The translations under genes were made by a program, and so were the position numbers. From Clostridium_AD sp050717635 (GTDB lineage Bacteria > Bacillota > Clostridia > Clostridiales > Clostridiaceae): a stretch of 64,000 bases of DNA. A model generated the notes under the pieces. The model was given only the letters and a program-made list of their open reading frames with translations. It was not told the DNA's origin and searched no databases. Position 1 is the first letter of the stretch. Each line of letters starts with the position of its first letter. The stretch spans positions 62,001-126,000 of the forward strand of contig NZ_JBOITO010000020.1 in NCBI RefSeq assembly GCF_050717635.1, given 5' to 3'. Shown here one piece after another: positions 25,572 through 34,660 of this stretch.

Positions 25572-26357
25572 TTAAAACTCAATTACATCACTAGGCATAT
25601 CTCTTCTAGCTAAGGTTAAAGAAATATCTCTACCTATTTTAATGTTGTTTTCATTAAGAATATTAATCACTGTTTGATATGCTAACTCAGGATAATTGTT
25701 AGTTTTACTTAAATGACCTAAAACAATATGTTTTTGTTTATCATTCATTATTTCTACTATTGCATTCCCGCATGCCTCATTGGATAAATGACCCACATCA
25801 CTTAATATTCTTCTTTTTAATGGATAAGGATAAGGACCAAACTTTAACATTTCTACATCGTGATTACTCTCAAGTAAAATTACATCTGCATCCTTTATTA
25901 TATTCTTTACTTCCTCTGAAAAATAGCCTAAATCTGTAGCTATGCAAACTTTCTTATTGCCACTGTATAAAGCGTATCCTATAGGTTCTGCTGCATCATG
26001 TGATATATTATAATTTATTATATGCATGTCCTTAATATCTACAGAATTATTATAAATAACCTTTATATTATGTTCTTTTACATTACCTATTTTATTCTCC
26101 ATAGCTTTCCAAGTATTTATATTTGCATAGATTGGTATGTCATATCTTCTAGATATAATCCCTGCACCCTTTATGTGATCAGAATGTTCATGAGTGACAA
26201 AAATACCGTCCACATCACTCGGATTTTGATTTATATGTTTAAGTGCACTTTCAATGCTTTTTCCTGGCATACCAGCATCCACTAAAATTTTTGTGTTTTC
26301 TGACTCTACAAATATGCTGTTTCCAGTGCTTCCACTATATAATGGACAAAATATCAT
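25572..26357 (-). CDS. MBL-fold hydrolase, YycJ/WalJ type
   Basis: 261-residue metallo-beta-lactamase-fold enzyme. The metal motif VTHEHSDHIKG (about 54-64) and further ligands (CIATDLGYF and VLGHLSKTNN) are intact. Family members of this length with N-terminal YSGSTGNS are WalJ/YycJ, proposed to be a nuclease or exonuclease-like protein tied to cell-wall and DNA replication control. Here it is between murA and gerM rather than by walKR. Confidence 0.9.
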   Translation of the reverse strand: MIFCPLYSGSTGNSIFVESENTKILVDAGMPGKSIESALKHINQNPSDVDGIFVTHEHSDHIKGAGIISRRYDIPIYANINTWKAMENKIGNVKEHNIKVIYNNSVDIKDMHIINYNISHDAAEPIGYALYSGNKKVCIATDLGYFSEEVKNIIKDADVILLESNHDVEMLKFGPYPYPLKRRILSDVGHLSNEACGNAIVEIMNDKQKHIVLGHLSKTNNYPELAYQTVINILNENNIKIGRDISLTLARRDMPSDVIEF

Positions 26358-26382
26358 AATTGTCTCCTTTGATTTTATATTG

Positions 26383-27639
26383 TTATGTAGTAACTCTCCT
26401 TATGTCTGCTCCAATACTCCTGAATTTTTCTTCTATATTTGGATATCCTCTATCAATATGTTCAATTCCTAAAATTTCCGTAGTGCCTTCTGCTATAAGC
26501 CCTGCTATAACAAGTGCTGCTCCTGCTCTTAAATCTGATGCTATTACTACAGTTCCTATAAGTTTATCTACGCCATATACTGTAGCAACGCTTCCTTTAA
26601 CTTCTATATTTGCACCCATTTTTAAAAGTTCATCCACATGTTTAAATCTAGATTCCCAGATACTTTCATTTATTATGCTTTTCCCCTCTGAAACACTTAA
26701 AAGTGTATTCATCGGTTGTTGAACATCCGTTGGAAATCCTGGATAAGGAAGGGTCTTAATATTTACAGCCTTGAGTCTTCCTTCGGCTTTAACAGTAACA
26801 CTGTCTCCACCTTCATGTACCTCTGCTCCCATTTCAATAAGCTTTGCAGAAATTGATTCAAGATGCTTAGGAATGACATTATTCACAGTTAATTCTCCAC
26901 CACAAGCAGCTGCCGCTATCATAAAGGTACCCGCCTCAATTTGATCAGGGATTACACTATAGGTACATCCTGTTAATTCTTTTACGCCTATAATCCTTAT
27001 AACATCAGTACCTGCCCCTTTAATATTAGCTCCCATAGAGTTTAAAAAGTTAGCTACATCAACAACATGTGGTTCTTTTGCAGAATTCTCTAAAATAGTT
27101 GTTCCTTCTGCAAGTGTAGCAGCAGTCATTACATTTATTGTTGCACCTACACTAACAACATCAAAATAAATACTAGTTCCAATTAATTTTTCTGCCTTAA
27201 CATTTACAGCACCATCTTCAATAGTTACCGTTGCTCCAAGCGCTTCAAACCCTTTTATATGCTGATCTATAGGTCTCACGCCTATAGGGCACCCCCCGGG
27301 AAGGTCTACTTTAGCCTGTTTAAACCTAGCTAAAAGCGCACCAATAAGATAATAAGATGCTCTCATTCTTCTTACATCTTCTGTGTTAGCATCTTTACTA
27401 CTTGTGTTAGAACTATCTATAGACACTGAGTCTTTATCTCTTTTTATTTCACAGCCTAAATCTTCTAATATTCTTTCGATACAATTCACATCTTCTATAT
27501 CCGGAATATTTTCAATGATGCACTTACCCTTACTCGCTATTATTGCCACTGGCAGAATTGCTACTGCGGCATTTTTCGCTCCACTTATTTCCACTTGACC
27601 AAAAACACGTCGACCTCCGTTAATTACCAATTTATCCAT
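26383..27639 (-). CDS. murA: UDP-N-acetylglucosamine 1-carboxyvinyltransferase
   Basis: First committed step of peptidoglycan synthesis: transfers enolpyruvate from PEP to UDP-GlcNAc. 418 residues from the ATG at 27639, which has GAGGAT upstream; a longer frame adds eight unlikely residues. The catalytic Cys is C117 in LPGGCPIGVRPIDQH, so a fosfomycin-sensitive type is expected. N-terminal INGGRRVFGQVEISGAKNAA is typical. It heads murA-yycJ-gerM. Confidence 0.97.
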   Translation of the reverse strand: MDKLVINGGRRVFGQVEISGAKNAAVAILPVAIIASKGKCIIENIPDIEDVNCIERILEDLGCEIKRDKDSVSIDSSNTSSKDANTEDVRRMRASYYLIGALLARFKQAKVDLPGGCPIGVRPIDQHIKGFEALGATVTIEDGAVNVKAEKLIGTSIYFDVVSVGATINVMTAATLAEGTTILENSAKEPHVVDVANFLNSMGANIKGAGTDVIRIIGVKELTGCTYSVIPDQIEAGTFMIAAAACGGELTVNNVIPKHLESISAKLIEMGAEVHEGGDSVTVKAEGRLKAVNIKTLPYPGFPTDVQQPMNTLLSVSEGKSIINESIWESRFKHVDELLKMGANIEVKGSVATVYGVDKLIGTVVIASDLRAGAALVIAGLIAEGTTEILGIEHIDRGYPNIEEKFRSIGADIRRVTT

Positions 27640-27752
27640 ACTTGTACCATCCTCACTATACATTATATATTGTGTTACCTATATTTTTATTTATATTCTT
27701 TAATTATACCATACCTACATTATATTCTAACATTTATTTTGTAAATGTAAAA

Positions 27753-27780
27753 TAGTATTATGGTTTTTATCATAATACTA
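27753..27780. terminator. Perfect hairpin upstream of murA
   Basis: TAGTATTATG (27753-27762) and CATAATACTA (27771-27780) pair perfectly over 10 bp. It follows the DUF1540 terminator on the minus strand, doubling the stop before the murA promoter. Confidence 0.55.
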
Positions 27781-27782
27781 AA

Positions 27783-27811
27783 AAATCACCCGTAAAATAC
27801 GAGTGATTTTC
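27783..27811 (-). terminator. Terminator of the DUF1540 gene
   Basis: AAAATCAC(C)CGTA pairs with TACGAGTGATTTT around a short loop, and the minus strand then reads GATTTTTTAG, a good U-tract. Confidence 0.75.
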
Positions 27812-27816
27812 TACTG

Positions 27817-27975
27817 TTATGATATTTTAAAACTTGCGCAATCAGTACATTCTGGTGTTTTAGCAATACTCTCATGTTTTGTAACTTCAATTTTGTTTAA
27901 AGTACAATAGTTATCTTCTTTGCAATGAAATTTACATTCATTTACTGTACAACCAATACTATCATTATGTTTCAT
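27817..27975 (-). CDS. DUF1540 small Cys-rich protein
   Basis: 52 residues starting MKHNDSIGCTVNECKFHCKE. Six Cys at 9, 14, 18, 24, 43 and 46 fit the DUF1540 spacing, ending CTDCASFKIS. The ATG has GAGGAAGG upstream and a terminator follows the stop, so the gene is complete. DUF1540 proteins are common in sporulating Firmicutes, probably bind a metal, and have no established function. Confidence 0.8.
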   Translation of the reverse strand: MKHNDSIGCTVNECKFHCKEDNYCTLNKIEVTKHESIAKTPECTDCASFKIS

Positions 27976-28202
27976 AAAAAAAGCACCTTCCTCTCTATAT
28001 TAATTACAAAATTATTATTAGCATTATTAAAATTAATTATGCTAATAATTAAAAAAGTATAAATTACTTGGACTGAATTATTTTTGTATACATAAATTTA
28101 CACATAAAATACAAAACTCAAATATTATGTTATAATATAGTTATAATTTAATCAAAATAATATTAACCAATCTTGGTTATTAATTTTACTCGGAGGAAAG
28201 AT

Positions 28203-28751
28203 ATGAAATATTTTTTAGTTGCACTATTTGATGATGAATCTAACTCTACAGTTCAAAATATTCAAAGAGATATTTGTAAGAAATTTAAACTATATAAGAG
28301 TTCACCTAATCTTTATATTCCTATAACCGCTATTACAAATCCTGATTTGGAAAAATTAGATGTAGTTGTTTCCAAAATTATAAGTCCTTATAAAAAATTC
28401 AAAGTGGATTTAAATAATAATATTGGTTTAAGCGAAAATTTCAGTCAAGTAAGTCTTAAAGTTGAAGATAAAGGTTATATTTATCGTCTAGCAAGAAGTA
28501 TTACAGATACCTTAGATTTGCATGGCTTTAATGTTAATAAAGATAATGAAGCTATTAATTTGCATATTCTATTAGCTAATGCTAATCACATAATTAAAAA
28601 GTCTTCTAATGGAGGTACTATTTCTATTGATAGTAGTTTAGATAAAGATGATTTTTTTAAATTTGCAAAGGTTTCTAGACTTGAATTATGGAAACAAATT
28701 AGTAATAAAAAAGAAATGCTAGTTAAAACCTATACTCTTCGTGATTACTAA
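28203..28751 (+). CDS. 2H-phosphoesterase-fold protein, catalytic motifs lost
   Basis: 182 residues from the ATG at 28203, with CGGAGG upstream. It is a paralogue of the next gene along its whole length and matches the LigT/2H (2'-5' RNA ligase-like) fold. The two HxT/S motifs of that family should lie at about residues 41 and 122; here they read YIPITAI (first His gone) and LHILLAN (His kept, Thr/Ser gone). It is therefore probably not catalytic. It lies 38 bp before its paralogue and in line with a dUTPase gene; a binding or inhibitory role is possible. Confidence 0.75.
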   Translation: MKYFLVALFDDESNSTVQNIQRDICKKFKLYKSSPNLYIPITAITNPDLEKLDVVVSKIISPYKKFKVDLNNNIGLSENFSQVSLKVEDKGYIYRLARSITDTLDLHGFNVNKDNEAINLHILLANANHIIKKSSNGGTISIDSSLDKDDFFKFAKVSRLELWKQISNKKEMLVKTYTLRDY

Positions 28752-28789
28752 ATTTTAAAACTTATATATTTCATAAGGGAGTGATTAAA

Positions 28790-29338
28790 ATGATTTACTA
28801 CTTAGTTGGCATATTTGATGAAGTTTCTTATGAATATATGAAATCTATGCAAAAGAAACTATGTAAAAAATATAACCTATATGAATCTGATGACAATTTA
28901 CCTATGCTTCATATAACTTTAGAAATAATAACTAATCCTGATCTTTTGGATTTGGATATTTCCATAAAACATATTTTAAAGGGTTATACTAAGTTTCAAG
29001 TTGATATAAATGGAGTGATTTGTTTTGACCCTCCATTTAAATCTGTTAACTTAAACATTAAAAATAAAGGCACAATATATGAATTATCTAAAAATATAAA
29101 TACTCTATTAAAGTCACAGGGATTTACTGTTAGGGAAGACATTGATAACTGGAACATACACATTTCACTTGCTAATACAAATTTTGCTGATAGAGAGTGG
29201 TCTGACAATGAGTATTTATCCGCTTGTAATTTAGCTAAAGACGAAAATTTCTCAAAGACTGTTACCTTGAATGCAATAGAGCTTTGGAAACCTATAAATA
29301 ATAAAGAACAAATGGTGGTTAAAAAATATTCTCTATAA
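28790..29338 (+). CDS. 2H-phosphoesterase (LigT-like)
   Basis: 182 residues from the ATG at 28790; GGGAG lies 8 bases upstream, making it better than the GTG at 28781. Both signature motifs are intact: LHITLEI (H-x-T) near residue 43 and IHISLAN (H-x-S) near residue 123. Family enzymes open 2',3'-cyclic or 2'-5'-linked nucleotides and related cyclic phosphates. It follows a paralogue that has lost these residues and precedes a dUTPase gene by 35 bp. The real substrate is unknown. Confidence 0.82.
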   Translation: MIYYLVGIFDEVSYEYMKSMQKKLCKKYNLYESDDNLPMLHITLEIITNPDLLDLDISIKHILKGYTKFQVDINGVICFDPPFKSVNLNIKNKGTIYELSKNINTLLKSQGFTVREDIDNWNIHISLANTNFADREWSDNEYLSACNLAKDENFSKTVTLNAIELWKPINNKEQMVVKKYSL

Positions 29339-29373
29339 TATATGCATAATTTAATAAAAAGGCGGTTTCAAAT

Positions 29374-29859
29374 ATGAATTTACAAAGACTATTTCAAATG
29401 CAAACTACTTTAGACAAACGAATTCTAACAGAACATAATCTAGAGGGCATGCAATTATTACCAAAAAAAATACTCTCCCTTCAAGTGGAATTGGGGGAAC
29501 TAGCAAATGAAACTCGTTGTTTTAAATTCTGGAGCACAAAAAAACCTTCAATTAAAGATATAATTCTTGAAGAATATGTTGATTGTCTTCACTTTATTTT
29601 AAGTATAGGGCTGGAAAAGAATTTTGATGATGTAACTTTAAATACTAAATATAATACTTCAGAATTATATAAGCAATTTTTAGATTTATATGTAAATATT
29701 TCAGATTTTATAACTTCTTCTTCATTGGATAACTATACAACTATCTTTCAAAATTTCTTGTGCTTAGGTAAAAACTTAGGATTTAGTAGTGAAGATATCC
29801 AAAATGCATATTTATATAAAAACAATATTAATCATGAAAGACAGGACAATGGATATTAA
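29374..29859 (+). CDS. Dimeric dUTP diphosphatase
   Basis: All-alpha dUTPase (dUTPase_2, MazG-like) of 161 residues, which hydrolyses dUTP to dUMP and PPi. The metal-binding pair is LQVELGELANETRCFKFW (residues 36-53; E40, E43, E46 candidates) and IILEEYVDCLHFILS (about 63-77; E67, E68, D71). N-terminal LFQMQTTLDKRI is typical. ATG with AGGCGG upstream. It is third in line with the two 2H proteins, a plausible nucleotide-housekeeping unit. Confidence 0.88.
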   Translation: MNLQRLFQMQTTLDKRILTEHNLEGMQLLPKKILSLQVELGELANETRCFKFWSTKKPSIKDIILEEYVDCLHFILSIGLEKNFDDVTLNTKYNTSELYKQFLDLYVNISDFITSSSLDNYTTIFQNFLCLGKNLGFSSEDIQNAYLYKNNINHERQDNGY

Positions 29860-29921
29860 ATTATATTTTTAAATATTACAATACATTCTGGGTAAACTAA
29901 CCTAAAGGAGCGTGATTGTAA

Positions 29922-30350
29922 TTGGGTTTAATTTTTTCTATAATTGCAGGCATTTGTATGAGTCTTCAAGGTGTTTTTAATACCAGAGCAAGTGAAAAAA
30001 TCGGCCTTTGGGAAACTAACGTTTTAGTTCAAGGTTCTGGTTTAATACTGACATTATTAATACTTCTTATAGTTGGCAATGGTAATTTTAACGCTATAAA
30101 AGAAGTAAATAAATTGTATTTACTAGGAGGAGTCCTAGGCTCAATAATTATATTTACTGTTATGCAAGGCATAACTAAGCTAGGACCAACTTATTCCATT
30201 GCCACTATATTAGTAGCTCAACTTTTAGCAGCTGGGTTAATTGATAGCTTGGGAATTTTTGGTGCGAATCAAATTAAGTTTACACTGTCTAAATTTATAG
30301 GCGTTGGAACAATGATTGTGGGTATAATAATATTTAAATGGAAAGGGTAG
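29922..30350 (+). CDS. YdcZ/DUF606 membrane protein
   Basis: 142 residues with four predicted membrane helices, starting TTG with AAAGGAG upstream. The N-terminal LIFSIIAGICMSLQGVFNTR motif is characteristic of the DMT_YdcZ family, a small relative of EamA transporters. Transport substrate unknown. It precedes a divergent-type LysR gene on the same strand by 155 bp. Confidence 0.85.
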   Translation: MGLIFSIIAGICMSLQGVFNTRASEKIGLWETNVLVQGSGLILTLLILLIVGNGNFNAIKEVNKLYLLGGVLGSIIIFTVMQGITKLGPTYSIATILVAQLLAAGLIDSLGIFGANQIKFTLSKFIGVGTMIVGIIIFKWKG

Positions 30351-30504
30351 TAATCTCTTTCTATTTTTTTTGAGCTAAAATATTCTTTTCATATAACCTG
30401 TTGAAATTATCTATAAATATATGCATAATTATAGATGTATGGTATAAACAATTTAAAACAAACTACTATTTATAGTTTCAATATATATTCAAGGAGGACC
30501 CGTT

Positions 30505-31410
30505 ATGGATTTCAAACAAATTGAAGCTTTCACTAGCGTAGCCAAGTTTAAAAGCTTTTCTAAGGCAGCCAGTATGATTTTCCTATCTCAACCTACAATA
30601 AGCTCCCATATCGCTAGCTTAGAAAAAGAATTAAACGTCCAACTTTTTGACAGGACTTCCAAAGTAGTTTACTTAACACCAGCTGGTGAATCTTTTTTAG
30701 AATATGCAATTAATTTAATAAGTACTCGTAATAATGCTATTTCTAATCTATCTAATTTTAACACGAAAGTATCTGGTAAATTACATTTATCAGCTAGCAC
30801 TACCCCTTGTAATTCATTGGTTCCAGACCTTATAAAAAAATTTAGTGCCCTCTACCCTGATGTTCGTTTTAATATTACAGAGCAAGGCTCTGGAGATATA
30901 ATAAAAAATATTTTAGATCTTAACTGTGAAATTGGTATAGTTGGGACAACAATTAAAAACGAAAAAATTAAAAGTTACAAGCTTATGGAAGACGATCTTG
31001 TTTTGGTTTCTAGTACTGACCTAAATATTCCTGATGAAATAACTCTAAAGGATTTGTTAAAATATAAATTTATAATTAGAGATAAAAAATCAGCAACTAG
31101 GAGTACCCTAGATACAGCTCTTGAGTCAAATGGTATAAACCCCAATTTATTAAACGTATTCTGCGAAGTTAATAATTTAGACAATCTACTGCAATTTGTA
31201 AAGCTGGGAACAGGTGTATCTATTATTTCAAAAAAAATATCATTTGATTATATTGATCGAAGTAAAATAAAAATAAGTGCAATTAGCGATTTACACTTAA
31301 AAAGAAATCTATATTTGATTGTTAATTCAAAACGAACCTTAACTCCTGTTGCTAATGCTTTCTTTAACATGTGTGAGGAAATGTTTTCATTTAGCGAATG
31401 TGAAGAATAA
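30505..31410 (+). CDS. LysR-family transcriptional regulator
   Basis: 301 residues. N-terminal winged HTH FKQIEAFTSVAKFKSFSKAA (about 3-22), continuing through IFLSQPTISSHIASLEKELN, is diagnostic. A type 2 periplasmic-binding fold follows. ATG with AAGGAGG. The immediate upstream neighbour is ydcZ on the same strand; the target could be ydcZ or the protease downstream, or elsewhere. CysB/YtlI-like sulfur or ligand sensing cannot be assigned from sequence. Confidence 0.92.
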   Translation: MDFKQIEAFTSVAKFKSFSKAASMIFLSQPTISSHIASLEKELNVQLFDRTSKVVYLTPAGESFLEYAINLISTRNNAISNLSNFNTKVSGKLHLSASTTPCNSLVPDLIKKFSALYPDVRFNITEQGSGDIIKNILDLNCEIGIVGTTIKNEKIKSYKLMEDDLVLVSSTDLNIPDEITLKDLLKYKFIIRDKKSATRSTLDTALESNGINPNLLNVFCEVNNLDNLLQFVKLGTGVSIISKKISFDYIDRSKIKISAISDLHLKRNLYLIVNSKRTLTPVANAFFNMCEEMFSFSECEE

Positions 31411-31412
31411 CG

Positions 31413-31450
31413 TTTTAAAGTATATATTACAATGATAATATATACTTTAA
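31413..31450 (+). terminator. Terminator after LysR gene
   Basis: TTTAAAGTATATATTA pairs with TAATATATACTTTAA over about 15 bp and is followed by TTTTTAATT. AT-rich but long. Confidence 0.7.
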
Positions 31451-31518
31451 TTTTTAATTAACATATTATAAAAGTTTGCATATAATATAATAATGTAACA
31501 ATATCTTAGGAGGCATAC

Positions 31519-32712
31519 ATGTTTTCCTTGAAAAATAAGTTAGATCCTTCCTTAAGGCACGCTTTACTAAGTAACCTATATGAAAATTATAGAGTAATAA
31601 TATACTGTAAATCTCTTGAAATTAAAACTATAAATAAAATTCAATCTTTAAAGTGCGATATTTTACGTCATATTCCGGGAGTAAACTGTATTTGCGCTAT
31701 TTTATCCTCTAATGCTATAGACAGATTACTAGAGTATCCACAGGTATCATATATAATTTATGATTCCTATGCACAATTATGTGGTAATAGCATACTCTCA
31801 TCTAATGATGTCTCCTTTCAGAGTAACTATGACCTTACCGGAAAGGGCGTTGGCATTGGAATAATTGATAGTGGTGTATATCCCCATTGTGATTTATTGA
31901 ATCCAAGCAATAGAATTAAAAAGTTTGTAGATGTTGTTAATAATTTAAAGTATCCTTATGATGATAATGGTCATGGTACCTTTATCAGCGGTTTAATATG
32001 TGGTAGTGGTTATGGTTCAAAGGGTATGTACAGAGGAGTCGCTAAAAATAGCCACCTTTATATGATTAAAGCCTTCAATAAAATAGGAAAAGGCTTTATT
32101 TCCGATATTCTATTTTCATTAGAAACTTTAATTAATGAAAGTAATGACTTGAAAATTAAAATTATTCTCCTTCCTTTTGAAACTATGGAAACTAATGAGT
32201 TTATGCTTTCACTATTTTCAAAATTATTCGACCTTGCAATATCAAAAGGCCTTGTAATAATTGTTCCTAGCGGAAGCAATAATAGTATTAAAAGTTCAAT
32301 AAGGGGCATAGCTACACTTAGTAATTGTATAACTGTTGGTGGTTATGATAGTATTGGAACTCCAAAAATATATGAATACTCTTCCTGTGGGCCTTTTCAG
32401 AAACTTGATAAGCCAAATTTGATTGCTGCCTGTGTTGATATTTGTTCCTGCCTATCAGACAAACAATTTATCTCTGAAAAAAATGGTATGAAACTTTATC
32501 CTTCTCATATCACTAATTTATATACGACTTATACAGGGACTTCCTGTTCGGCTGCTTTTATAAGCGGTATTTGTGCTCTTTTATATGAAAATAACATTGA
32601 TTTATGTTTCAAAGATACATTGGCATTACTTAAGGTATCTTCAAACTTAATAAACTCACCAAAATATATGCAAGGTTCCGGAATTGTAAATTTAGAGAAA
32701 CTACTACCCTAA
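31519..32712 (+). CDS. Subtilisin-like S8 peptidase, apparently intracellular
   Basis: 397 residues without signal peptide. Residues 20-85 look like an I9-type inhibitor prodomain. The triad is intact: D117 in GIIDSGVYPH, H152 in DDNGHGTFISG, and S342 in GTSCSAAFISG. The oxyanion-hole Asn, normally in AAGNSG, is shifted (VPSGSNNS, N254/N255). Eleven or more Cys residues suggest a reducing compartment or thiol control. Most similar in style to AprX-type enzymes. Single gene with AGGAGG before the ATG. It may process an internal substrate in sporulation or stress. Confidence 0.85.
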   Translation: MFSLKNKLDPSLRHALLSNLYENYRVIIYCKSLEIKTINKIQSLKCDILRHIPGVNCICAILSSNAIDRLLEYPQVSYIIYDSYAQLCGNSILSSNDVSFQSNYDLTGKGVGIGIIDSGVYPHCDLLNPSNRIKKFVDVVNNLKYPYDDNGHGTFISGLICGSGYGSKGMYRGVAKNSHLYMIKAFNKIGKGFISDILFSLETLINESNDLKIKIILLPFETMETNEFMLSLFSKLFDLAISKGLVIIVPSGSNNSIKSSIRGIATLSNCITVGGYDSIGTPKIYEYSSCGPFQKLDKPNLIAACVDICSCLSDKQFISEKNGMKLYPSHITNLYTTYTGTSCSAAFISGICALLYENNIDLCFKDTLALLKVSSNLINSPKYMQGSGIVNLEKLLP

Positions 32713-32942
32713 ATAATGATATTAAAAAGATATATTAATATTTTTTGAACTTTAGTTAATAATGTATACAGTATAAACCATTTGGTGTATACTATGAATA
32801 TTATATACTATTGATATTGTTTAATAATTATAATTAATTAAAAGCAACTATCATGGTGCAAACAAATAAATCCATTATATATGGACATTTTCAAGGATAT
32901 AATTAGTATTTTATATCCAGGATAACTACGAGGAGGATTACT

Positions 32943-33455
32943 ATGATAAGCGAAAGATTATTAAGAGAACTTAACAACCAGATAAACTTTGAATTTTATT
33001 CTGCACACATCTATTTAGCTATGGCAGCATATTGTGCCGCAGAAGATTTTGATGGCTTTGCAAATTTTTTCAAAGTACAAGCCGAAGAAGAAAAATTTCA
33101 CGCTATGAAATTTTATAATTATGTAAATGAAATGAATGGAAGAGTATTATTAGAAGGAATGCCTAACCCTCAAAATGAGTTTAAATCATTCCTTAATGTT
33201 TTTGAAGTATCCTTAGCACATGAGAAGATTGTAACTAGTAGAATTTATAATCTTACTGACATTGCTACAGAAGAGAGAGAACATGCCACTATAAGCTTGC
33301 TTAAGTGGTTTGTTGATGAACAAGTGGAAGAAGAATCTAACTTTACAGCTATTATTAAAAAGCTTTCAAGAATCAAGGATGATCCAGCAAGTCTTTATAT
33401 GCTAGATACTGAACTTGCAGCAAGAGTTTTTGTTCCACCTGTTACTACTAAATAG
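32943..33455 (+). CDS. ftnA: Ferritin (non-haem iron storage)
   Basis: 170 residues, four-helix bundle. Ferroxidase ligands are present: the first-helix Glu in LNFEFYSAHIYLAMAAY, then EEEKFHAMKFYNYV with the Glu and His of the di-iron site, and the later Gln/Glu in DEQVEEESNF. Stores iron as a ferric core and lowers free Fe2+. ATG with GAGGAGG. Single gene, followed by a strong terminator. PerR-type control would be expected but the AT-rich upstream has no convincing box. Confidence 0.95.
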   Translation: MISERLLRELNNQINFEFYSAHIYLAMAAYCAAEDFDGFANFFKVQAEEEKFHAMKFYNYVNEMNGRVLLEGMPNPQNEFKSFLNVFEVSLAHEKIVTSRIYNLTDIATEEREHATISLLKWFVDEQVEEESNFTAIIKKLSRIKDDPASLYMLDTELAARVFVPPVTTK

Positions 33456-33467
33456 AACATATTTTTT

Positions 33468-33499
33468 AAAGGCACATATCAGAAATGATATGTGCCTTT
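33468..33499 (+). terminator. Terminator after ferritin gene
   Basis: AAAGGCACATATC (33468-33480) and GATATGTGCCTTT (33487-33499), 13 bp, separated by a 6-nt loop and followed by ATAGTT. Faces the end of the homoserine dehydrogenase gene. Confidence 0.8.
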
Positions 33500-33572
33500 A
33501 TAGTTCTGTTTTTACATATTTTAAAAGTATATTATAATTATCTAGCTCTTCTAAGTTCCTTGCATTTCAATA

Positions 33573-34610
33573 TTACAAATTCTTTATAAGTGTAAGTAAA
33601 TCACTATATATACCATAAGCTGTTTGCTGAATTTCAGGATTCTTTTCTATTATTTGCACTTCTCCCATTAAATCTGTTGTTATAGCTAATATAGAAGATG
33701 TAGCATCTATATTACTAAATATATCATTACTACTTATACAAACTGGATGCACCCTACCTTTTGCTACATTATCTTCAATATATCCTTCACATAACAGCTT
33801 AATTTTACACTGCTTTTCTTTAGCCTTTTCTATATCTTTTAAAGTAATATGTGCTATTCCTTGTCTGTCTATTTCTGTAGGATTTATATTGGCATCCATC
33901 AACACATTTAGTAAAGCTGCAGTTTTTGCCGCAGCATCCCATCCATCAATATCCATTGATGGGTCAACCTCTGCAAACCCTCTTTTTTTAGCTTCTTTAA
34001 TAGCATCCTCATAACTATTTCCATTTTCCATTTCTTCTAAAACAAAATTAGTGGTTGAATTTAGTATCCCTCTAAAGGATAGAACCTTACACCCTGGTAG
34101 AGTGTATTTAACAAAATTAAAGATAGGGGTGCCATCCATTACAGTAGTTTCAAACAAAAACTGAAGATCTTTGTCTATTGAATTGTAACGAAGCTCATTA
34201 TATTTAAAAGCTATAGGCCCTTTATTCCCTGTTATAACATGCATGCCCATATCAAATGCAGCTTCTATATGATTTATTGCTGGCTGTCCGTCATGAATAG
34301 ACAAGGTGCTTAGTTCAACTAATAAATTTGCACTACAACTTCTAATAACCTGTAGAGTTTCCATAGTAACCGTATCCTCTGCATTTGGATCAAATCTTCC
34401 AGTGTTTTTCACCTCTCTAAGGGCTTTAGTAAGATCTATGCCAATAGAGTTAATAATAGAACCTTTTGACCTACCTGCAATAGCTGTGACTTTAACTTCA
34501 TATCCAGTACTCGCTTTAATTTCTAGATTTTTAGTTATTAACATTCTACAAAATCCCTGTGCTACATTTCCAAATCCTACTAAACATATATTTATTTCTT
34601 TATTATGCAT
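33573..34610 (-). CDS. hom: Homoserine dehydrogenase (no ACT domain)
   Basis: Reduces aspartate semialdehyde to homoserine. N-terminal NAD(P) motif CLVGFGNVAQGF, substrate region FETTVMDGTPIFN, GILNSTTNFVLEEM, and AKKRGFAEVDPSMDIDGWDA with the catalytic Lys downstream (DAAAKTAAL) are all present. The 345-residue form from M8 (34610, AAGGA upstream) is preferred; an ATG 21 bp earlier has no ribosome site. It lacks the C-terminal ACT domain of regulated forms. Tandem palindromic repeats lie just upstream. Confidence 0.88.
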   Translation of the reverse strand: MHNKEINICLVGFGNVAQGFCRMLITKNLEIKASTGYEVKVTAIAGRSKGSIINSIGIDLTKALREVKNTGRFDPNAEDTVTMETLQVIRSCSANLLVELSTLSIHDGQPAINHIEAAFDMGMHVITGNKGPIAFKYNELRYNSIDKDLQFLFETTVMDGTPIFNFVKYTLPGCKVLSFRGILNSTTNFVLEEMENGNSYEDAIKEAKKRGFAEVDPSMDIDGWDAAAKTAALLNVLMDANINPTEIDRQGIAHITLKDIEKAKEKQCKIKLLCEGYIEDNVAKGRVHPVCISSNDIFSNIDATSSILAITTDLMGEVQIIEKNPEIQQTAYGIYSDLLTLIKNL

Positions 34611-34660
34611 TTGCACCACATCCTTTTTCATCTGTTTTAGTAGACTTTACTTTGCCCTTA

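Noticed and set aside
32713..32942. Possible PerR or Fur box upstream of ferritin
   Set aside because: The region is so AT-rich that weak matches to TTATAATnATTATAA occur by chance; no copy is good enough to list.
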